Shown: one piece after another, positions 55,691-64,000 of the stretch
Numbering within the stretch: position 1 is the stretch's first letter
Layout of the letters: each line of letters begins with the position of its first letter
From: Ectorhizobium quercum
GTDB lineage: Bacteria > Pseudomonadota > Alphaproteobacteria > Rhizobiales > Rhizobiaceae
DNA: 64,000 nt
Assembly (NCBI RefSeq): GCF_026552795.1
Contig: NZ_JANFPI010000003.1
Location: 558,001 to 622,000, forward strand
Reading direction: 5' to 3'
Made by a program: the position numbers and the translations under genes
Notes under the pieces: generated by a model
The model's input: only the letters and a program-made list of their open reading frames with translations
Database searches by the model: none
What the model was told of the DNA's origin: nothing

Positions 55691-56682
55691 TCGTCGTCGT
55701 TCCCCTCGGGATTCTGATCGAAGCCGAGCAGGTTCCAGCTCTGCACCATGTGCGGCGGCAGCGGCGCGGTGACGCGCAGGCGACCGCCGGAGGGATGCGG
55801 AATATCGATGTGGCGGGCGTGCAGATGCAGGCGCTTCTGGATGCCGCCCGGAAAATCCCAGTTCGGATCGTCGATGAAATATTTCGGATCGCCGATGATC
55901 GGATGGCCGATATGCAGCGCATGGACGCGAAGCTGGTGGGTACGGCCGGTATAGGGTTCCATCTCCAGCCAGGCGAGGCTGTGGGCCGCCGTTTCCAGCA
56001 CGCGATAGAAGGAAACGGCATGGTCGGCACCGTCCTCGCCGTGTTTGGCGATGCGCATGCGGTCGCCGTCCGGCGTCTGTTCCTTCACCAGCCAGGTGGA
56101 AATCTTGTCCTCGCGCTTGCGCGGCACGCCCTTGACCAGCGACCAGTAGGTCTTCTTCGTGTCGCGCTCGCGGAAGGCGGCGGTGAGCTTCTGCGCCGCG
56201 CCGCGCGTGCGGGCAACGACGAGGACGCCGGACGTGTCGCGGTCGAGGCGATGCACCAGACGCGGCTTCTCACCCTTCGGGCTGGTCCACGCCTCCAGCA
56301 TCTTGTCGACATGGCGGGAAACGCCCGAGCCGCCCTGCACGGCAAGGCCGGCCGGCTTGTTCAGCACGAAAACCTTGTCGTCTTCATGCAGCAGCATGCG
56401 GGCGAGCAATTCGGCGTCGCCGGAATGCTTCAGGTCCTTGCCGGCGATCGGGCCGGACTTCGGCGCCCTGGCGTCCACGTCCATCGGCGGAATGCGCACC
56501 ATCTGGCCCGGCTGCACGCGGGTGTCGGACTTCGCTCGGCCGCCATCGACACGCACCTGGCCGGAGCGCAGCAGCTTCTGCAACGGCCCGAAGCCGAGGC
56601 CGGGATAATGGATCTTGAACCAGCGGTCGAGCCGCATGCCCGCTTCGTCCGCCTCGACCCGGATATGGTCTATGCCCGCCAT
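55687..56682 (-). CDS. RluA-family pseudouridine synthase (RluC-like)
   Basis: 331 residues. An N-terminal S4 RNA-binding domain (RLDRWFKIHYPGLGFGPLQKLLRSGQVRVDGGRAKSD, about 16-60) is followed by the catalytic domain with HRLDRDTSGVLVVART (Asp about 144), KTYWSLVKGVPRKREDKISTWL, and LEMEPYTGRTHQLRVHALHIGHPIIGDPKYF. This is the arrangement of RluC/D enzymes that modify 23S rRNA. Which uridines it modifies is not readable from sequence. Its 3' end overlaps the HAD gene by four bases; crcB lies 76 bases upstream on the same strand. Confidence 0.92.
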   Translation of the reverse strand: MAGIDHIRVEADEAGMRLDRWFKIHYPGLGFGPLQKLLRSGQVRVDGGRAKSDTRVQPGQMVRIPPMDVDARAPKSGPIAGKDLKHSGDAELLARMLLHEDDKVFVLNKPAGLAVQGGSGVSRHVDKMLEAWTSPKGEKPRLVHRLDRDTSGVLVVARTRGAAQKLTAAFRERDTKKTYWSLVKGVPRKREDKISTWLVKEQTPDGDRMRIAKHGEDGADHAVSFYRVLETAAHSLAWLEMEPYTGRTHQLRVHALHIGHPIIGDPKYFIDDPNWDFPGGIQKRLHLHARHIDIPHPSGGRLRVTAPLPPHMVQSWNLLGFDQNPEGNDDE

Positions 56683-56758
56683 GAATGCCTTGTCCTTGTC
56701 ACCAGAAGGCGTCCGTTTACCGGCTTTTCGCGCGCGAGGAAAGGCGTTTCGCCCGCAT

Positions 56759-57139
56759 TCAGGAGACGAGCCGCACGGTGAGCAGCCCCGCCCCGGTCGC
56801 CAGCAGCGAAAGAACGACGGTTGCCGTAAAGTAAAGCATGGCTTCCGTTACGGCACCGCGCTCATAAAGCACCCAGAGATCCAGCGAGAAGGCGGAAAAG
56901 GTGGTGAAACCGCCGATCAGGCCCGTCATCAACAGCAGACGCAGGTCGAGCGGCGCCGAGACGCCGCGCACCAGGGCTTCGGCCACGCAGCCGATGAGAT
57001 AGGAACCGACGATGTTCACCGCCAGCGTCCCCCAGGGAAAACCGGGTCCGACCAGACGCAGGGCCAGCACGCCGGTGAGATAGCGCAGCACGGAACCGAC
57101 CGCCCCGCCGGCCGCGACAAGCAGGATATTCGACATCAT
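56759..57139 (-). CDS. crcB: Fluoride channel CrcB (Fluc)
   Basis: 126 residues, four helices. CrcB dimers form fluoride-exporting channels. The family pattern is complete: VAAGGAVGSVLRYLTG, FPWGTLAVNIVGSYLIGCVAEAL (the conserved Asn-x2-Gly-Ser) and GLIGGFTTFSAFSLDLWVLYE. The 51-base gap before the gene contains no fluoride riboswitch that I can recognise, so regulation by fluoride is not evident. It lies between the HemG-like gene and the RluA-family gene on the same strand, heading a cluster crcB-RluA-HAD-ATP12 familiar from rhizobia. Confidence 0.93.
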   Translation of the reverse strand: MMSNILLVAAGGAVGSVLRYLTGVLALRLVGPGFPWGTLAVNIVGSYLIGCVAEALVRGVSAPLDLRLLLMTGLIGGFTTFSAFSLDLWVLYERGAVTEAMLYFTATVVLSLLATGAGLLTVRLVS

Positions 57140-57190
57140 GGCGCCATTCTTAGAGTCCCGTGCGGCGGAGTCCAGTATCGTGTTTCGGGT

Positions 57191-57742
57191 TCATGGCTCG
57201 TATGCCATCGATTTTTCGAGCCAGCCGTCGACGAAAAGCGCCACCTCGCGCCAGTCGGTGAATTCGCGGTCCGCCGTGCCGGCCGCCCCCTCGTTGGCGG
57301 GAGCCTTGGCGGCGATCCGGCGCACCATCCAGCGCTTGAAGAAATCGTATTCCGTGAAGCGCAGCGCGCCGGCCACATGGGCGACCTCGCGCGGCGTCCA
57401 GCCGGTTTCGGCAACGAGAAGATCGGCGAAATGCCGCGCCTCGTCACGCTCGTCGGTAAAATCGCTGACGATCATCAGCGACACGGACACGAAGGCGGAT
57501 GGCACCGAATTCAGCCAATCGCGCTCGCCTCGCACGAACTCGAAGAACGGTGCCGGATAGCGTCCGCCGTGGACCGGGGCGCAGAGGATGGCTGCTTCCG
57601 GGCGCTCCAGCGCATATTCCGCCATAGACGCCACATCGAACAGGATGGCGCGATGGCCCCGATCCTCGACCTGCTCCGCAATCGCGGACGCAATCTTGCG
57701 CGTCTGCCCTTCAATGCTGGTGTAGCCGACCAGAATGATCAT
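57191..57742 (-). CDS. HemG-like flavodoxin-domain protein (menaquinone-dependent protoporphyrinogen oxidase type)
   Basis: 183 residues. Resembles E. coli HemG throughout: IEGQTRKIASAIAE near the N-terminus (flavin phosphate site), APVHGGRYPAPFFEFVRGERDWLNSVPSAFVSVSL in the middle, and VAGALRFTEYDFFKRWMVRRI with EFTDWREVALFVDGWL at the C-terminus. A loop after SLMIVSDF is also of the HemG kind. HemG oxidises protoporphyrinogen IX in gammaproteobacteria, whereas alphaproteobacteria mostly use HemJ, so this protein could be an additional oxidase or another flavoprotein. Start is MIILVGYT at 57742; 51 bases separate it from crcB. Confidence 0.82.
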   Translation of the reverse strand: MIILVGYTSIEGQTRKIASAIAEQVEDRGHRAILFDVASMAEYALERPEAAILCAPVHGGRYPAPFFEFVRGERDWLNSVPSAFVSVSLMIVSDFTDERDEARHFADLLVAETGWTPREVAHVAGALRFTEYDFFKRWMVRRIAAKAPANEGAAGTADREFTDWREVALFVDGWLEKSMAYEP

Positions 57743-57858
57743 CGTTTTTCCTCCGTCCCTCACGGTCGCCCGGCTGGTCCTCCTCGCCGCTCGACAACAG
57801 AAGGCAGGGTAAAACAACGTTGACGTAAAAGGAAGAAAAATTGCGCCACCGAACGACA

Positions 57859-57890
57859 AAGCCGTCCGTGACGTCAGTCGCGGACGGCTT
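57859..57890 (-). terminator. Probable terminator after pyrG
   Basis: AAGCCGTCCG (57859-57868) pairs with CGGACGGCTT (57881-57890) over 12 bases. On the minus strand TTTGTCG follows. The U-tract is weak, so a hairpin-dependent but imperfect terminator. Confidence 0.65.
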
Positions 57891-57910
57891 CGCAAACCAT
57901 GACGGCCGGA

Positions 57911-59587
<1,677 letters not shown>

Positions 59588-59626
59588 TCAGGATTGGAAT
59601 TTTCAGGCGTGGATAATCTGGACATA

Positions 59627-59653
59627 AGAAAACCGGCAGGAAGAACCTGCCGG
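59627..59653 (-). terminator. Rho-independent terminator of secG
   Basis: CCGGCAGG (59633-59640) pairs with CCTGCCGG (59646-59653) over AAGAA. On the minus strand TTTTCTT follows. It separates secG from pyrG. Confidence 0.85.
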
Positions 59654-59676
59654 CGGATGAGAGCTGGACGTGCCGG

Positions 59677-60045
59677 TCAGTTGCCGGTCGGAACGCCCGT
59701 GTTGTCCTGCGGCGCCGGTGCGTCCGGTGTCGCCGGCGCCTGCGGAGCCGGGCCGAGCGAATCGAGAATGCCGTTGCCGCTGCCTTCTATCGCCGGAATG
59801 CGGTCGAGAATATCGGTCGGCCGGGATTCGTAGCGGGCCAGAAGGCCGAGGCCGAGCGACGTAATGAAGAACAGCGTCGCCAGGATCGCCGTGGTGCGGG
59901 TCAGGGCGTTGGCCGTGCCGCGCGCCGACATGAAGCCGGAACCGCCACCGATTCCGAGCCCGCCGCCTTCCGACCGCTGGATGAGCACGATGCCGACCAG
60001 CGCGATGACGATCATGAGATGGATGACGATCAATACGTTTTGCAT
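59677..60045 (-). CDS. secG: Preprotein translocase subunit SecG
   Basis: 122 residues, two membrane helices. The opening MQNVLIVIHLMIVIALVGIVLIQRSEGGGLGIGGGSGFMSARGTANALTRTTAILATLFFITSLGLGLL is typical SecG: helix, IQRSEGGGLGIGGG loop, ALTRTTAILA second helix. A Pro/Ala/Gln-rich tail of about 50 residues follows, longer than in E. coli but usual in rhizobia. SecG assists SecYE in protein export. The start at MQNVL (60045) is chosen; 11 upstream codons are not conserved-like. Lies between tpiA and pyrG. Confidence 0.93.
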   Translation of the reverse strand: MQNVLIVIHLMIVIALVGIVLIQRSEGGGLGIGGGSGFMSARGTANALTRTTAILATLFFITSLGLGLLARYESRPTDILDRIPAIEGSGNGILDSLGPAPQAPATPDAPAPQDNTGVPTGN

Positions 60046-60165
60046 TTCCAGCCTGTCCTGCCCCGCAAAAGCGGGCAAAGTCGAAATGGGTTGGCGGCTC
60101 TTTACATGAGGACAACCGCCATTCCAAGACCCCTCGAGCCGTTTTCGGCTCGTTCGGGCGCCTCG

Positions 60166-60936
60166 TCAGGCGAGCAGATCCTCGTAGACGCCATAGATGG
60201 CGAGGAAATCCGCCGCTTTCAAGCTCGCGCCGCCGACCAGTGCGCCGTCGACATTCTCCACCGCCATCAGTTCCTTCGCATTGCCCGGCTTCACCGAACC
60301 GCCGTAAAGGATACGCACGGACCGGCCCTCGTCGCCGAGATGGCGGGTCAGTTCGTCGCGCATGAAGGCATGGGCGATCCTGACGTCCTCGACGGTCGGG
60401 GTCAGGCCCGTGCCGATGGCCCAGACCGGCTCGTAGGCGATGACCGTGTTGGCGGCCGTGGCCGTCGGCGGCACGGAGCCGGCCAGCTGGCGCTTCAGAA
60501 CGTCGAGGGTCTGGCCGGCCTGGCGCTCCTCGGCGGTTTCGCCGATGCAGATGATGGCGATCAGGGTGGCGGCATGGGCCGCCTCGGCCTTGGCCCGGAC
60601 CAGATGATCGGTTTCGGCGTAATCGGTCCGGCGCTCGGAGTGACCGACGATGACGTAGGACGCGAAGACATCGGCGATCATGTCGGCCGAGATATCGCCC
60701 GTATGGGCGCCGCTGACGTTCTGATGGCAATCCTGGGCGCCGATTTCGAGCGGGCTGTCCTCGACCAGAGCGGTGGCGACGTAAAGCAGCGTCGCCGGCG
60801 GGCAGATCAGCGTATCGACCTTTTCGGACAGCGTGTCGTTCACGCCCTCCGCGATCGCCTTGATCTGGTCGAGCGATTCGCGCGTGCCGTTCATTTTCCA
60901 GTTACCCGCCACCAGCGGACGAACATTCACAGTCAT
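60166..60936 (-). CDS. tpiA: Triose-phosphate isomerase TpiA
   Basis: 256 residues, (beta/alpha)8 barrel. Interconverts dihydroxyacetone phosphate and glyceraldehyde-3-phosphate. [15 protein letters not shown] gives the active-site Asn and Lys, [18 protein letters not shown] the His (about 97), [17 protein letters not shown] the Glu (about 168), and [37 protein letters not shown] the phosphate-binding loop. Length is normal. First gene of a tpiA-secG-pyrG run. The 347 bases upstream hold its promoter. Confidence 0.96.
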   Translation of the reverse strand: MTVNVRPLVAGNWKMNGTRESLDQIKAIAEGVNDTLSEKVDTLICPPATLLYVATALVEDSPLEIGAQDCHQNVSGAHTGDISADMIADVFASYVIVGHSERRTDYAETDHLVRAKAEAAHAATLIAIICIGETAEERQAGQTLDVLKRQLAGSVPPTATAANTVIAYEPVWAIGTGLTPTVEDVRIAHAFMRDELTRHLGDEGRSVRILYGGSVKPGNAKELMAVENVDGALVGGASLKAADFLAIYGVYEDLLA

Positions 60937-61283
60937 GGATTATCCAGTCCTTGTCTTGTCCCTGCCCTCGCCCTCCGGCCGGCAAAGGCCGGAGACCCTG
61001 AAAAGCATCCGGCCATTCGGCGAATGACCTTCAATGGGTTTGTCGTAAAAGTCGCCGCAGTTCCGCCCCGGTATCCGGCAAAGGAACAGAAAAATCCGGT
61101 TCCCGATCCCGTCTGTTGCGTCCTCGGCAAGTTTTCCCTGCTCCGTCCCCAGCCACGAAGACAACATATCAGGGATCAATCCTTCTATGCGCAAACTATA
61201 GCAAAATAAAACCGCAAACTCATCCACCATGACGATTTTTTGCGATTGCCGTGCGAAAATTGAGCCCGCAGGCTCCCATCCGA
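60937..61283. other. Gene-free stretch before tpiA
   Basis: 347 bases. An open minus-strand frame runs through it, but its translation is not protein-like and it continues under the hydrolase gene as a shadow. An AT-rich patch at about 61,170-61,235 is the most promoter-like part. Nothing else is recognised. Confidence 0.4.
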
Positions 61284-62165
61284 TCACTTTGTCGTCAGAA
61301 TCCAGTTCAAAACGGCTCTCCAGTCCGTCATCCGCACAGGCGTTCCGTGCGAACCGGTCTCGAACAGGGTGTAACGCACCGGCTGGCCGGCGGAGCGCAG
61401 CGCGGTGTAAAGCGCCATCTGTTCTTCCGCGCGATAGGTCGTGTCGTTGCCGCCATGCGTGAACCAGACCGGCAGCTTCGCCTTGAAGGCGGCACTTTTC
61501 GGATAATCGCGATCGGCCGCGCCGCCGAGGATCGCCATGCCCTTCAGCCTGGCCACGGTCGCGGCGTCGCGGCTGATGCCCCAGCAGAGAAAGCTGCCCA
61601 TCGATGCACAGGTCAGGATGACGGGCCGCCCGGGTGAACGCGCCTCGATCTCCGCCACCAGCGCCGCGATCGAGGCCACGCCCTTCGCGTCGAAGGTTTT
61701 CACGCTCGGGGCGTAGAAGGTGCCGCCGTTGCGGACGGCCAGGTTCTTCAGCCGGTTGAAGTTGCCGCCGAAACGGTAGTCGTTCATGCCGAGCCGCCTG
61801 TCGCCATTGCGCCCGTGGATGAAGATGACGGAAAAGGCGCTGCCCTTCCCCGGTCCGGCCCGGCCGAGATCCATCGGACCGGTCGGCAGGGTCCAGGTCT
61901 CCAGAGACTCGGCCTTGCGGACGCCGAGATCGACGTAGCGCCGGCGAACGCGCCGCTCCGGCTCCTCGTCGCGCTGGTTGATGTCGCGCAGTTCCCGGTA
62001 ATCGACGCGCTCGAAGGCACCGCCGTCGCGGCGCTCGACGATATCCGGCGTGAACAGCTCGTCCTTGAACGGCTGGACGGGTGCCTGCTGGGCGAGCGCC
62101 TGCGCGCTCAGGAACAGGGCCAGAAGCCCCGGAACGGCGGCTTTTGCGAAATGAACTGTGGACAT
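61284..62165 (-). CDS. Exported alpha/beta hydrolase
   Basis: 293 residues from MSTVHFAKAAVPGLLALFLSAQALAQ (signal peptide, cleavage near 25-26); the upstream extension in the same frame is rejected. The hydrolase fold is visible as AFSVIFIHGRNGDRRLGMNDYRFGG (oxyanion region), PVILTCASMGSFLCWG with the nucleophile Ser near 189 in an A-S-M-G context, then WFTHGGNDTTYR and ETGSHGTPVRM with the catalytic His. The Gly before the usual G-x-S-x-G is Cys-Ala here, a small deviation. Probably periplasmic; substrate unknown. Divergent from parE with a repeat-containing gap. Confidence 0.82.
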   Translation of the reverse strand: MSTVHFAKAAVPGLLALFLSAQALAQQAPVQPFKDELFTPDIVERRDGGAFERVDYRELRDINQRDEEPERRVRRRYVDLGVRKAESLETWTLPTGPMDLGRAGPGKGSAFSVIFIHGRNGDRRLGMNDYRFGGNFNRLKNLAVRNGGTFYAPSVKTFDAKGVASIAALVAEIEARSPGRPVILTCASMGSFLCWGISRDAATVARLKGMAILGGAADRDYPKSAAFKAKLPVWFTHGGNDTTYRAEEQMALYTALRSAGQPVRYTLFETGSHGTPVRMTDWRAVLNWILTTK

Positions 62166-62543
62166 GCGCGCTTCCATCGGGTTCAAAAGACGGTACGAGC
62201 CTTGCCATCCGGCGTCCGGCAAAGCAATCCTCTGGAACAGATCAGGCCCGTGGCCGGGCATTTGCGGCGTTTTGCGCGAACATCACGGCCCTTCCATGAC
62301 ATGCGCGGCGTTTCGCTTTCTGGCAGAATCGCGGTGATTCGGCTGCCCGGCAACGCGCGCCAGAGCATCCTTCGATCAGGCGGAAGCGCCAGATCGAAAA
62401 TCGGATGCTAATGAGGTAGAGCATTTCCCGCAAAAGTGCGCCGCGGTTTTGCGTTCGGAAATGGGGAATAACGACGAGGTAGAGCGGTCAGGCAATTCCG
62501 TGAAGCGCTGAACCGCTCTGAAGCACGAGAACAAGACGACCCG
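62166..62543. other. Divergent intergenic region of the hydrolase and parE
   Basis: 378 bases. The right part (62405-62519) is a rhizobial repeat described separately. The left part (62166-62404) holds no gene that I can support. parE starts at the right end; CGAGAACAAGACGACCCG precedes its ATG without a clear Shine-Dalgarno. Confidence 0.4.
62405..62519. repeat. Second rhizobial intergenic palindromic element
   Basis: Begins with AGCATTTCCCGCAAAAGTGCG and GCGGTTTTGCG, a pattern I know as a common Rhizobiaceae intergenic repeat, and ends with an inverted repeat AGAGCGGT (62481-62488) and ACCGCTCT (62512-62519) around TGAAGCGCTGA. It differs from the copy at 25245-25349, so two kinds of repeat are present. 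It stands immediately upstream of parE. Confidence 0.7.
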
Positions 62544-64000
62544 ATGAGCGATAACAGCAACGACCTCTTCTCCAGCATGGCCATGCCCGCCCGACCGGTG
62601 AAGGCCCCGGTGCCGGCAACGCCGCCCGAGCAGGCTGCCGCCCCCGCGCGCGCCGCGCCGCAGACGTCATCGGCCGAAAACTACGACGCTTCGGCGATCC
62701 GGGTTCTGGAAGGTCTGGAGCCGGTTCGCATGCGTCCCGGCATGTATATCGGCGGCACGGACGAAAAGGCGCTGCACCATCTCTTCGCCGAGGTCATCGA
62801 CAACTCGATGGACGAGGCCGTCGCCGGCCATGCGAACTTCATCGAGGTTCATCTCGACGCCGAGGGCTTCCTGACGGTGACGGATAACGGCCGCGGCATT
62901 CCGGTCGAGAACCATCCGCAGGTTCCCGGCAAGTCGACGCTGGAAGTCATCATGACCAAGCTGCATGCCGGCGGCAAGTTCGATGGCAAGGCCTACGAGA
63001 CCTCCGGCGGCCTGCACGGCGTCGGCGTCTCGGTCGTCAATGCCCTTTCGGATCTTCTGGAAGTCGAGGTGGCGCGCGGCCGGAAGCTCTACCGCCAGCG
63101 CTTTTCGCGCGGTGTTCCCCTTGGCGGGCTGGAAGAACTGGGCGATGTTCACAACCGCCGAGGCACCCGCGTCCGTTTCCATCCGGACCCGCAGATCTTC
63201 GGCCCGCATGCGAGGTTCGATCCGGGCCGGCTGTACCGCATGGCACGGTCGAAGGCCTATCTGTTCGGCGGCGTCGAAATCCGCTGGAGCTGCGATCCGT
63301 CCGTCGTGCCCGCCGGCGGCGAGGTCCAGGAAAAGGCCGTCTTCCACTTCCCCGACGGGCTGAAGGACTATCTCGCCGCGGCGATCGGCAAGGACTACAC
63401 GGTTACGCGCGAAATCTTCGCCGGCCGCACCGAGAAGACCGGCGGCCATGGCGCCGTCGAATGGGCCGTCGCCTGGTGGGGCGGCGATCAGGAGGTCCAT
63501 TCCTATTGTAATACTATTCCGACGCCCGAGGGCGGCACGCACGAGGCGGGCCTGCGCATCGCGCTCCTCAAGGGCCTGAAGAACTATGCCGAACTGACGC
63601 AGAACAAGCGCGCCGCGCAGATCACCACCGACGACGTGATGATTTCGGCCATCGGCATGCTTTCGGTTTTCATCCGCGAGCCGGAATTTGTCGGCCAGAC
63701 CAAGGACCGGCTGGCCACGGGCGAGGCGCAGCGCATCGTCGAAAACGCGCTGCGCGACCCGTTCGACCACTATCTCGCGGGAAATCCGAACGAGGCCGCC
63801 AAGCTCCTCGACTGGGTGATCGAGCGCTCGGAAGAGCGCCTTCGCCGCCGCAAGGAAAAGGAAGTCAACCGCAAGACGGCGGTGCGCAAGCTGCGCCTGC
63901 CCGGCAAGCTCGCCGATTGCTCGCAGAACACGGCCGAAGGCGCGGAAATCTTTCTGGTCGAGGGCGATTCGGCCGGCGGCTCGGCCAAGCAGGCGCGCAA
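62544..64000 (+). CDS. parE: DNA topoisomerase IV subunit B ParE (3' end outside window)
   Basis: 485 complete codons are visible and the frame is open to the right edge. A Pro/Ala-rich leader of about 45 residues (typical of rhizobial ParE) precedes the GHKL ATPase: LEGLEPVRMRPGMYIGG, EVIDNSMDEAVAGHA (about 84-98), VTDNGRGIPVENH and GGLHGVGVSVVNALS (about 154-168). The transducer follows (TYR...QNKRAAQITTDDV), and the TOPRIM domain begins with EIFLVEGDSAGGSAKQARK at the edge. ParE with ParC unlinks replicated chromosomes. The start ATG at 62544 is chosen because it gives the family N-terminus. No frameshift is seen. Confidence 0.93.
   Translation, partial: MSDNSNDLFSSMAMPARPVKAPVPATPPEQAAAPARAAPQTSSAENYDASAIRVLEGLEPVRMRPGMYIGGTDEKALHHLFAEVIDNSMDEAVAGHANFIEVHLDAEGFLTVTDNGRGIPVENHPQVPGKSTLEVIMTKLHAGGKFDGKAYETSGGLHGVGVSVVNALSDLLEVEVARGRKLYRQRFSRGVPLGGLEELGDVHNRRGTRVRFHPDPQIFGPHARFDPGRLYRMARSKAYLFGGVEIRWSCDPSVVPAGGEVQEKAVFHFPDGLKDYLAAAIGKDYTVTREIFAGRTEKTGGHGAVEWAVAWWGGDQEVHSYCNTIPTPEGGTHEAGLRIALLKGLKNYAELTQNKRAAQITTDDVMISAIGMLSVFIREPEFVGQTKDRLATGEAQRIVENALRDPFDHYLAGNPNEAAKLLDWVIERSEERLRRRKEKEVNRKTAVRKLRLPGKLADCSQNTAEGAEIFLVEGDSAGGSAKQAR

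Noticed and set aside
57140..57190. Fluoride riboswitch before crcB
   Set aside because: The 51-base gap lacks the conserved pseudoknot sequence pattern.
60940..62208. 422-codon minus-strand frame through the tpiA upstream region and the hydrolase
   Set aside because: Overlaps the hydrolase in another frame, is Arg/Gly/Ala-rich, and lacks any family pattern.

Overview
The window looks like chromosomal DNA of a Hyphomicrobiales (Rhizobiales) alphaproteobacterium, most likely Rhizobiaceae or a close relative. The evidence is high GC coding sequence, a phosphatidylcholine synthase (Pcs), a CckA hybrid kinase, an alphaproteobacterial LexA behind GAAC-N7-GAAC operators, a one-cysteine DksA, an IalB-type exported protein, a DmeRF cobalt/nickel system and rhizobial-type intergenic palindromic repeats. 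About 50 protein genes and two tRNA genes (Lys-TTT, Leu-GAG) can be supported. No database search was possible, so names rest on recognised motifs and family knowledge.

Bases 1 to about 4,800 are an accessory island remnant. It carries a convergent type II restriction-modification pair of the BsuBI/PstI kind (nuclease cut by the left edge), a small resolvase-like protein that lacks the catalytic serine, a 300-base field of GGAACGAT/ATCGTTCC octamers, two inverted copies of a 23-base repeat, and a P4-type integrase. The last ~87 residues of that integrase are replaced by what looks like the tail of a VapE-type primase/helicase protein. This chimeric integrase and the repeats around it are the most unusual part of the window.

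From 5 to 31 kb the content is core. It holds a sugar-porter MFS protein, PilZ protein, cckA, a FliO-like protein, dksA, sixA, ycjX with its DUF697 partner, a MacAB-type efflux operon, mfd-sdhE divergent from recG, a DUF502 protein, glmU-glmS and a FadR-type regulator. From 30.5 to 39.6 kb come a BMP/nucleoside-type ABC importer operon, pcs, a UbiH-type monooxygenase, ccdA, tRNA-Lys and lexA.

From 39.5 to 51 kb come comEC (its 3' end overlaps lexA antisense), gltA, ialB, an orphan YejA-like binding protein, a FrnE/DsbA-like oxidoreductase, dmeRF, and an AraC regulator divergent from an Fsr-like exporter. From 51 to 64 kb come tRNA-Leu, lipB, a DMT exporter, a UPF0178 protein, and a minus-strand cluster (HemG-like flavodoxin, crcB, RluA-type synthase, HAD phosphatase, ATP12, exported protein). 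These are followed by pyrG, secG, tpiA, an exported alpha/beta hydrolase and the 5' part of parE, which runs off the right edge.

The conserved blocks make local sense: glmU-glmS for UDP-GlcNAc, mfd/recG/lexA for repair, tpiA-secG-pyrG as a same-strand housekeeping run, dmeR-dmeF for metal efflux under a metal-sensing repressor. The island is the clearly transferred part. Several neighbour relationships I remember from other rhizobia (gltX beside gltA, kdsA-eno after pyrG) are absent, suggesting rearrangement or a more distant genus.
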